Made by a program: the position numbers and the translations under genes
The notes under the pieces: generated by a model
Database searches by the model: none
The model's input: only the letters and a program-made list of their open reading frames with translations
What the model was told of the DNA's origin: nothing
From: Photobacterium aquae
Lineage (GTDB): Bacteria; Pseudomonadota; Gammaproteobacteria; Enterobacterales; Vibrionaceae
Direction: 5' to 3'
NCBI RefSeq assembly: GCF_001029445.1
Contig: NZ_LDOT01000001.1
Span: 62,001 to 126,000, forward strand
DNA length: 64,000 bases
Shown: positions 58,472-64,000 of the stretch, in pieces
Numbering within the stretch: the stretch's first letter is position 1
Layout: each line of letters begins with the position of its first letter

Positions 58472-59842
58472 ATGCTGTCGATTTTTGATATTTACAAAGT
58501 GGGTGTCGGCCCTTCCAGCTCGCATACCAACGGGCCGATGCTTGCCGGTTATGCGTTCTGCCAGAAAATACTCCCCGAGCTACCTCGGATTGAGCGAGTA
58601 AAGGTTGACCTGTACGGCTCGCTATCACTCACGGGCAAAGGCCACCACACCGACAGGGCCACCCTGCTCGGCCTGATGAACAACCAACCCGATACCATCG
58701 ACATTACGATTGCGAACCAAGCCTTGGCCAAAGGTTCTGCCAGTAACACCCTGCACCTTGCCGGAAAGAAAACCATCGGCTTTAATGCCGACAAGGATAT
58801 GCTATTTCACAACACCAACCTGCCCCTGCACGAAAACGGTATGATCCTCACCGCCTTCGACAAAGACGGCAAGCCCGTGCTCGCCGACACCTATTACTCC
58901 ATCGGCGGCGGATTTATCGCCACAGCCGACGAGCTACAGCACGGCAAGCCCAGCCAGAGTATTGAGGTTCCCTACCCCTTCCATTCCGCCGATGAGATCC
59001 TCGCCACCTCTGAGCGCGAGGGGATCAGCCTTGGCACCTTGATCCTGCGCAACGAGCTGGCCTTTCGCAGCCAACACGAGATCGACCGCAAAACCGACCT
59101 GATCTGGTCAGTCATGTCCCAATGCATGCAGCGCGGTTTTGCCACCGAAGGAATACTGGAAGGAGGGCTCCATGTGGTTCGCCGCGCCCCCGCCTTGCTA
59201 AAGGCACTGGAATCAAACAGGGCTCTTGATAACGATCCGATGGCGGTTCTTGACTGGGTCAACTTGTTTGCCTTTGCCGTCAGCGAGGAAAATGCCGCCG
59301 GCGGGCAGGTGGTCACCTCGCCGACCAACGGCGCGGCAGGCGTGATCCCGGCCGTATTGATGTACTACCATAGATTTGTGTGCGAACTGGATAGCAAGCC
59401 GCTCAAAGACTTCCTTGCTGTTTCGGCCGCTATCGGCATGCTCTATAAAATGAACGCGTCCATCTCTGGTGCCGAAGTCGGCTGTCAGGGAGAAATCGGC
59501 GTATCGTCATCAATGGCAGCAGCAGGCCTGACGGCGATCCGCGGCGGCAGCAACGAGCAAATCTGCATGGCAGCCGAAATCGCCATGGAACACTCGCTGG
59601 GCATGACCTGCGATCCCATCGCCGGGCTGGTTCAAATCCCCTGCATAGAGCGCAACGCCATGGGGGCGATAAAGGCCATTAATGCTTCGCGCATGGCCCT
59701 GAAACGCAATAGCAAATCGCGTATCTCTCTCGACAAGGTCATCGAGACCATGTACCAGACCGGCAAGGACATGAACAAGAAATACCGCGAAACCTCCCTT
59801 GGCGGTCTGGCCATGATCCACTTGGCGCCACCATGCGAATAA
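58472..59842 (+). CDS. sdaA: L-serine ammonia-lyase, iron-sulfur type
   Basis: 456 residues, the usual single-chain length. It converts L-serine to pyruvate and ammonia using a 4Fe-4S cluster. The start MLSIFDIYKVGVGPSSSHTN is the SdaA signature (GPSSSHT). Cluster cysteines and the active site are in GAEVGCQGEIGVSSSMAAAG and LGMTCDPIAGLVQIPCIERN. Expressed alone; preceded by the GATCAT array and followed by an efflux operon in the same direction. Confidence 0.95.
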   Translation: MLSIFDIYKVGVGPSSSHTNGPMLAGYAFCQKILPELPRIERVKVDLYGSLSLTGKGHHTDRATLLGLMNNQPDTIDITIANQALAKGSASNTLHLAGKKTIGFNADKDMLFHNTNLPLHENGMILTAFDKDGKPVLADTYYSIGGGFIATADELQHGKPSQSIEVPYPFHSADEILATSEREGISLGTLILRNELAFRSQHEIDRKTDLIWSVMSQCMQRGFATEGILEGGLHVVRRAPALLKALESNRALDNDPMAVLDWVNLFAFAVSEENAAGGQVVTSPTNGAAGVIPAVLMYYHRFVCELDSKPLKDFLAVSAAIGMLYKMNASISGAEVGCQGEIGVSSSMAAAGLTAIRGGSNEQICMAAEIAMEHSLGMTCDPIAGLVQIPCIERNAMGAIKAINASRMALKRNSKSRISLDKVIETMYQTGKDMNKKYRETSLGGLAMIHLAPPCE

Positions 59843-59940
59843 GCACCCAGCAGCACCGTGCGTCAACGTTCCATCGATGCACCACTATCATCTTACCGCT
59901 CATCCCCGCTCCCAAAAAAATTTGCATTCCTTGAGTGAAC

Positions 59941-60016
59941 AACTATTTTTGTTGCCAATACAACAAAAATAGTTATACTGCGCTTCATTGATATTATTGT
60001 TGTATGGGTAACAATA
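59941..60016. promoter_or_regulatory. Promoter and palindromic operators of the efflux-MarR operon
   Basis: AACTATTTTTGTTG (59941-59954), CCAATA, CAACAAAAATAGTT (59961-59974) is a perfect 14-bp-arm palindrome. A -35-like TTGCCA (59952-59957) and -10-like TATACT (59974-59979) with a 16-bp spacer overlap it. A second, smaller dyad TATTGTT ... AACAATA (59995-60016) lies between promoter and start codon. The half-site TTGTT/AACAA is common to both. The MarR protein of this operon is the natural repressor. Confidence 0.75.
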
Positions 60017-60017
60017 A

Positions 60018-61067
60018 ATGACTGAGAAAATTTACCAATATACGCTTTATGCCGTGCTCGCTATCACGCTCGGCTTTTCCGCCTTTTTGATCAGCGCCGA
60101 TAACCTGTCGCCATTTACCACCCAGGCCACCATGCACAAAACCGTTGCCAATATCGCCCCGGAAGTGTCGGGGGTTGTCGCTACGGTAGATGTCAGCAAC
60201 GGCGAGTTTGTCCATGCCGGTGATACCTTGTTTACCTTGGATAACCACCGCTATGCGCTGGCCGTCAAACAGGCCGAGGCAGAGCTGCATCAGGCCGAGC
60301 AGTCACATTCGGCCAAATGGCAACAGCTTCATGCGGCCGAGCAGGCACTCGCCCAACGGATGGTCGAAGCCAACAATGCCCACAATCAGCTGCTCCGCCA
60401 GCAAGCACTGCAAGCCAAGGGGTTGATCACCGTTCAGGCTTTCGACGATGCAAAAACAGCCGCTGACGTTGCAACCAGTGCCGTAAAAGCCGCCAAGGCC
60501 GACATCGCCCGCCTCAATGCCGAACTGGCTACCGGCAACAAAAATGCGGCAATTGAGCTGGCCGAGGCCAAGCTGGCCAGTGCCAAACTTGATTTGGCCC
60601 GATCCCACGTCGTCGCCAAAACTGATGGCACCGTCAGCAACCTCCAGTTACAGGCCGGCACCTATGTCAACCAAGGCTCCGTGGTAATGTTTGTCGTGAA
60701 CGAAACCAACACATGGCTAAGTGCCGACTTCAATGAAAAAGGCGTTGCCCATCTGCAGGCCGGTACGCCTGTTTGGATCAGCTTCGATGCCCTGCCGGGC
60801 AAGGTCTACCAAGGCACCATTGCCAATCAGGACCGCGCGGTGTTCGACGCAAACAATCCGGCCAACCAGCTTTCTACGGTTGGCAACGATAGCCGCTGGA
60901 TCCGCGAGCAGCAGAAAATCCGAACCCGAATTACGGTTGATGAGGCCAACCCAGCATTAATCGCTGGCTCCCGAGCCAGCGTCATGGTCGAAAATGGCAA
61001 CAGCCTGATCGACGGCATCGGTTATTGCTGGATATCACTGGTCTCTTGGTTCCGCTATATCTACTGA
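60018..61067 (+). CDS. HlyD-family efflux periplasmic adaptor
   Basis: 349 residues. One membrane helix near the start (LYAVLAITLGFSAFLISADN), the first lipoyl half (VANIAPEVSGVVATVDVSNG, HAGDTLFTLDNHRYALAVKQ), a long helical hairpin (AELHQAEQSHSAKWQQLHAA, then LARSH), and second half (VVAKTDGTVSNLQLQAGTYV). It resembles adaptors of the EmrA/AaeA type that work with a DUF2955/FUSC-like membrane protein. First gene of a three-gene operon with a palindromic operator. Confidence 0.9.
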   Translation: MTEKIYQYTLYAVLAITLGFSAFLISADNLSPFTTQATMHKTVANIAPEVSGVVATVDVSNGEFVHAGDTLFTLDNHRYALAVKQAEAELHQAEQSHSAKWQQLHAAEQALAQRMVEANNAHNQLLRQQALQAKGLITVQAFDDAKTAADVATSAVKAAKADIARLNAELATGNKNAAIELAEAKLASAKLDLARSHVVAKTDGTVSNLQLQAGTYVNQGSVVMFVVNETNTWLSADFNEKGVAHLQAGTPVWISFDALPGKVYQGTIANQDRAVFDANNPANQLSTVGNDSRWIREQQKIRTRITVDEANPALIAGSRASVMVENGNSLIDGIGYCWISLVSWFRYIY

Positions 61068-61112
61068 TCGCCCTTTTCTGACTGATAACGCTTTAACGAG
61101 GTGATGCGAATC

Positions 61113-62102
61113 ATGACCCCACAACGCCAAGATGCACTGCGCATCACCCTGACCATCACGATCTGCATGCTGGCTGGCAAGCTGCTGCACCTTGACTCCC
61201 CGGTCTACCTTGCCCTATACCCGACCATCCTGATGACCAAAGGGAAGGACTACTCTTGGGCTGGCATGCTGCGAACCTTCCTTCCGACGTTCGCCGCAGC
61301 CTCGCTGGCATTGCTGATCTGTGAAATCTTTGCCAACCATCCGTTTGTGATCTGGACGCTCAGCCTGCTGTTCTTCGATACCCTGCGCCGCCGGGCCGAT
61401 ACCCCGGCCAAAGCGGGGGCGATGCTGATGCCGACCTTCAACTGGATCCTGATCATTGTCTTCTCGCAGCACACCAGCATGGATATGCCGATGCGGATCC
61501 ATGAAATTGGCCTTTCCATGCTAATCACCGCCTGCGTGGCCAAGGCGATGCTGCTCATCCTGCCGCAAGCCAAAGGCGGCAAACCACCTGCTTTTTCACC
61601 CAAGCCGGTCAGTTTCCAGCAGCGGCTGGTCTCACTGGGCCTGATCGGCGGCGGACTGGCATGCCTGATGATTGTTGATATTGTCTCGGCTACCTTCTGC
61701 ATGGTCCCGGTTGTCGCCGCCGCGACCCAACCCGGCAGAGACAAATTCCTAGAAGTCGTCGAGCGCCGATTCATAACCCAAGTTGGCGGGTGTGCCATTG
61801 CCGTCATCTTCACGCTGCTGATGGCGGGCCACCAATCCATCCTCAGCTACTATGCGCTGGGGCTCGGCACGCTTATATTCCTGATCACCAACTGGATGAC
61901 CCATGCCGACGGGCCTGCGCGAGATCTCCATGCCGACGCACTGCTGGCAACACTGCTCCCGATCCAGCTTTACATGGGTAACCAAACCCTCGGCTTGGAA
62001 AGTACTTACCTGCGGGCATGGGAACTGACGGTAACATTGGGTATATTGTTCACCCTGCACCAATTAACCCGTCGATCCGACAATACGAGACAAGCACGAT
62101 GA
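61113..62102 (+). CDS. DUF2955 membrane protein, FUSC-like efflux component
   Basis: 329 residues from MTPQRQDALRITLTITICML (GTG at 61101 and ATG at 61104 are alternatives; GAGG fits the chosen one). Multiple membrane helices, for example TFAAASLALLICEIFANHPF, SMLITACVAKAMLLILPQA and LVSLGLIGGGLACLMIVDI, with the cytosolic KPVSFQQRLVSLG between. DUF2955 members pair with HlyD-type adaptors to export aromatic or acidic compounds. The last bases overlap the MarR start (ATGA). Confidence 0.85.
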   Translation: MTPQRQDALRITLTITICMLAGKLLHLDSPVYLALYPTILMTKGKDYSWAGMLRTFLPTFAAASLALLICEIFANHPFVIWTLSLLFFDTLRRRADTPAKAGAMLMPTFNWILIIVFSQHTSMDMPMRIHEIGLSMLITACVAKAMLLILPQAKGGKPPAFSPKPVSFQQRLVSLGLIGGGLACLMIVDIVSATFCMVPVVAAATQPGRDKFLEVVERRFITQVGGCAIAVIFTLLMAGHQSILSYYALGLGTLIFLITNWMTHADGPARDLHADALLATLLPIQLYMGNQTLGLESTYLRAWELTVTLGILFTLHQLTRRSDNTRQAR

Positions 62103-62560
62103 GCATAACCATCAACGACATTCCGGAACTCGAAAACAATATGTCTTTCATGATGGGACTGGCCTACAAGCAATTTAGAACCCTCGCCAACCAGGTACTG
62201 GCCGCCGAATGGGACATCACCCTCGAAATGCTCGGCGCACTGCGGGTACTGGCGCACCGGGGCGAGATCCCGCAACAGGCGCTGGCCGAAGCGCTGCACC
62301 GAGAACGCTCGGTCACCAAGCGGCTGGTCGACAACTGCATCAAACGCGGACTGGTCGTGGCCAGAAAGAGCGAGACAAACAAGAAAGCACGCTATCTCGC
62401 CCTCACCGAACAGGGGCAGGAAACCAAAACCCAAGCCCACCAGCGCCTGCAAGCGATTGTTGCCGATTACTACGCCCCGCTCTCGGCCGACGAGCAGCGA
62501 TTGCTGCTGAGCCTGTGCAAAAAACTGATCAAAGATGACGTGATCATCGGGGCTGATTAA
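62099..62560 (+). CDS. MarR-family transcriptional regulator
   Basis: 153 residues from MSITINDIPELENNMSFMMG. The winged helix is in LEMLGALRVLAHRGEIPQQA, LAEALHRERSVTKRLVDNCI and KRGLVVARKSETNKKARYLA, ending with LSADEQRLLLSLCKKLIKD. It is translationally coupled to the DUF2955 gene (ATGA). The palindromes over the operon promoter are its likely sites, so it should repress the pump until a ligand, perhaps an exported compound, binds. Confidence 0.93.
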   Translation: MSITINDIPELENNMSFMMGLAYKQFRTLANQVLAAEWDITLEMLGALRVLAHRGEIPQQALAEALHRERSVTKRLVDNCIKRGLVVARKSETNKKARYLALTEQGQETKTQAHQRLQAIVADYYAPLSADEQRLLLSLCKKLIKDDVIIGAD

Positions 62561-62682
62561 CACCCCGGGGAAAAATGCCACATTCTTAACGCAACTCAAT
62601 GTGCGGATGTACATTCCGTGCTACATCTACGGCATTCGCTCCCGCGCAGTCGCGTTGGGATGATGACTATTCAGGAAAGAAA

Positions 62683-62991
62683 ATGAAGATTGTTGCTGTT
62701 ACAGCCTGCCCGACAGGCATTGCCCATACCTACATGGCTGCGGTAGAGCTTAAAAAAACGGCCCAGCAGCTCGGGATCCAAATCATGGTTGAGACCCAAG
62801 GCGCGATGGGGATCGAGAACCAGCTGAGCATTCAAGATATCGGCAAGGCCGATATCGTTCTCATCGCATCGGATATCGAAATAGAGCACAGGGCACGATT
62901 CACCGGCAGCAAAATCCATTGTGTCACGATCGAAGAAGTTCTGACCGATCCAATAAGCGTACTGAACCGCTGCAAGGCCCTGTGTGCCTAA
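62683..62991 (+). CDS. PTS fructose-like IIB component
   Basis: 102 residues from MKIVAVTACPTGIAHTYMAA, with a strong AGGAAAGAAA upstream. The phosphorylated cysteine is in VTACPTGIAHT. The remaining motif ETQGAMGIENQLSIQDIGKA is typical of fructose IIB domains that transfer phosphate to the sugar. It is a free-standing IIB without IIC in the window, followed 4 nt later by an HPr-like/EIIA gene. Confidence 0.93.
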   Translation: MKIVAVTACPTGIAHTYMAAVELKKTAQQLGIQIMVETQGAMGIENQLSIQDIGKADIVLIASDIEIEHRARFTGSKIHCVTIEEVLTDPISVLNRCKALCA

Positions 62992-62995
62992 GGCC

Positions 62996-63817
62996 ATGAA
63001 CATAGAACGCCGCATTACCTTCTTCCTTGGCGAGGAAGGTATTCCCGCCTGGATGCTCAACCGGCTGAAAACGCTTGCCCACTATTTCAAAGCCGTGGTG
63101 GTAATGCGCAATATCTCGCGGCTCAATATTGCCAATGCCGAACAACCGATGCAGATGATGAGCCTTGGCTCGCGGCCGGGCGATCTTTGCCAACTGCTGA
63201 TCGAAGGGACAGACGCCGAGCTGGCGTGCATGACCCTGACCAATTTTATTGCCGAACACTGCCGCCTGATCAACAGCAGCTACCGCCAGCAGCCACACCG
63301 GCCAACGCCCACAACACCGCTGCCGTTCCCGTTCAGCCTCCACCACCTCGCACCATGCACAGACAAGAACGCCCAGCTGCAGGCCATTAGCCGCCTTGTC
63401 ATCATCGCTGAAAAAGAGCAGCAAGACGCACCTCCCCATCCTGACGACATCGCCACCGCAACCCGCCAGCTATTCGAACAGCTCACGGCCCGCGAGTCGG
63501 TCTCCTCGACGGCGATGGGCAACGGCATCGCCCTGCCCCATGTGCTTAGCCCGCTTGTCAGCCAGCCCCATATCAGTGTCACGGCCCTCGATACCCCATT
63601 GGACTGGGGATCACAACGCGGACCGGTCCACCGCATCGTCGGGCTGGTGCTACCCGCACCGCCACAGCGACCGCATCTCGAGGCTTTTTCGTCTTTCTCA
63701 CAACAGCTGCTTGTGACCAAATATTGCCAAGCGCTCGGCGACAACACCCACCCGGATGTACTCGAGGCGATCATCGTCCATGCCCTTGCCGCCCCCTTTG
63801 ACCGGCGCGCCCCGTAG
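62996..63817 (+). CDS. HPr-like/EIIA(Fru) fusion protein of the PTS
   Basis: 273 residues. The first ~90 residues have the HPr fold pattern (ITFFLGEEGIPAWMLNRLKT, MQMMSLGSRPGDLCQLLIEG, MTLTNFIAEHC), but the position of the active-site His is Pro (EEGIPAWM), so it cannot accept phosphate at that site. The C-terminal half is EIIA of the fructose family: SVSSTAMGNGIALPHVLSPL with active-site His in LPHV, then VHRIVGLVLPAPPQRPHLEA. It probably supplies phosphate to the IIB encoded just before. Confidence 0.85.
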   Translation: MNIERRITFFLGEEGIPAWMLNRLKTLAHYFKAVVVMRNISRLNIANAEQPMQMMSLGSRPGDLCQLLIEGTDAELACMTLTNFIAEHCRLINSSYRQQPHRPTPTTPLPFPFSLHHLAPCTDKNAQLQAISRLVIIAEKEQQDAPPHPDDIATATRQLFEQLTARESVSSTAMGNGIALPHVLSPLVSQPHISVTALDTPLDWGSQRGPVHRIVGLVLPAPPQRPHLEAFSSFSQQLLVTKYCQALGDNTHPDVLEAIIVHALAAPFDRRAP

Positions 63818-63820
63818 CGG

Positions 63821-64000
63821 CTACGAACTGGCCCGGTAGTCTGAGGGGGTCATCCCCGTTTTCTGCTTGAACACCCGGTAGAAATAGTTCACATCCTGAA
63901 AACCGCATCGGGTAGCAACCTCGCTCAGGCGGAAGGTGTATTTCTTGAGCATGAACTTGGCCCGCTCGATACGCACCCAGGTGATGTAATCAGCCATGCG
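63821..64000 (-). CDS. AraC-family regulator, C-terminal end (partial)
   Basis: The gene enters from the right edge; only the last 59 residues are visible. They form the second half of an AraC DNA-binding domain: DYITWVRIERAKFMLKKYTF, LSEVATRCGFQDVNYFYRVF, KQKTGMTPSDYRASS, then stop at 63821. The second helix-turn-helix is intact. It ends 4 nt from the PTS gene, tail to tail, and may regulate the PTS genes or an operon outside the window. Confidence 0.9.
   Translation of the reverse strand, partial: RMADYITWVRIERAKFMLKKYTFRLSEVATRCGFQDVNYFYRVFKQKTGMTPSDYRASS

Noticed and set aside
1..64000. CRISPR arrays, tRNA and rRNA genes
   Set aside because: I looked for regularly spaced identical repeats and for tRNA T-loop patterns and found none.

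Overview
The window is a gammaproteobacterial chromosome segment. It resembles Vibrionaceae, possibly Photobacterium: FabV-type enoyl reductase, an AcfA-like outer-membrane barrel, DUF2799 lipoprotein, secondary peptide deformylase, Fe-S serine dehydratase and YiaW/YiaV. The genus is inference from gene content only. Host genes flank a complete Mu-like transposable prophage of about 36 kb, inserted between ybiB (ends 12429) and a noncoding stretch preceding a BOF/AcfA pair (from 50371).

Left host part (1-12429). Leftward: the start of a secreted protein (cut by the window edge), anmK and an M23 peptidase. A leftward alkylation-repair/lipid set follows: Ada/AraC/AlkA fusion, ogt, fabV. Rightward: a TAXI-TRAP transporter (binding protein plus fused 4TM/12TM permease). 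Then a lone DUF3427-like/DUF3883 protein (possible single-gene nuclease) and ybiB/trpD2.

Prophage (about 12600-48660; exact ends not fixed). All phage genes except the repressor run leftward. Reading from the high-coordinate end: S24-type repressor (rightward), small early DNA-binding gene, MuA-like DDE transposase, MuB-like ATPase, early genes, DUF3164, a strong terminator, GemA, a lipoprotein cargo gene with its own terminator, Mor, a DUF4019 cargo gene, lysis genes (DUF5675, 3TM holin, DksA-like zinc finger), Mu-type head genes (gp26, gp27, gp28 terminase, gp29 portal, gpG, protease I, decoration protein, gpT), then a siphovirus-type tail (tube, G/GT chaperones, 933-aa tape measure, tail-tip proteins). 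No sheath or baseplate genes are present. It is therefore a Mu head/replication module with a long non-contractile tail, like phages B3 and D3112. Repeats with consensus TTTTTGYCATTT lie in both end regions and are probable transposase-binding sites.

The most interesting material is in the prophage. (i) A two-gene SIR2 + DUF4020-like cassette, AT-richer than its surroundings, sits inside the head module; its ORFs overlap by 7 nt beside a (GAAAA)3 tract, as if a single-chain Dsr1-like anti-phage sirtuin had been split. (ii) Two diverged copies of a ~140-bp element, each with a dyad about 44 bp upstream of a -10-like box, lie just downstream of mor and just upstream of the SIR2 cassette; they look like Mor-activated late promoters. 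(iii) A canonical A AAA AAC slippery site joins the two tail-chaperone ORFs. (iv) A 12-bp-arm hairpin covers the Shine-Dalgarno of the first lysis gene.

Right host part (49100-64000): a ~1.3 kb noncoding stretch with terminator-like hairpins, a BOF/AcfA-like pair, a TehA/SLAC1-family transporter, DUF2799 lipoprotein, a possible small hydrophobic peptide facing a candidate leftward sRNA, def, a Sel1-repeat protein, yiaW-yiaV, sdaA, an HlyD/DUF2955/MarR efflux operon with a perfect 14-bp-arm palindrome over its promoter, a PTS IIB and an HPr-like/EIIA protein, and the C-terminal end of an AraC regulator cut by the window edge.
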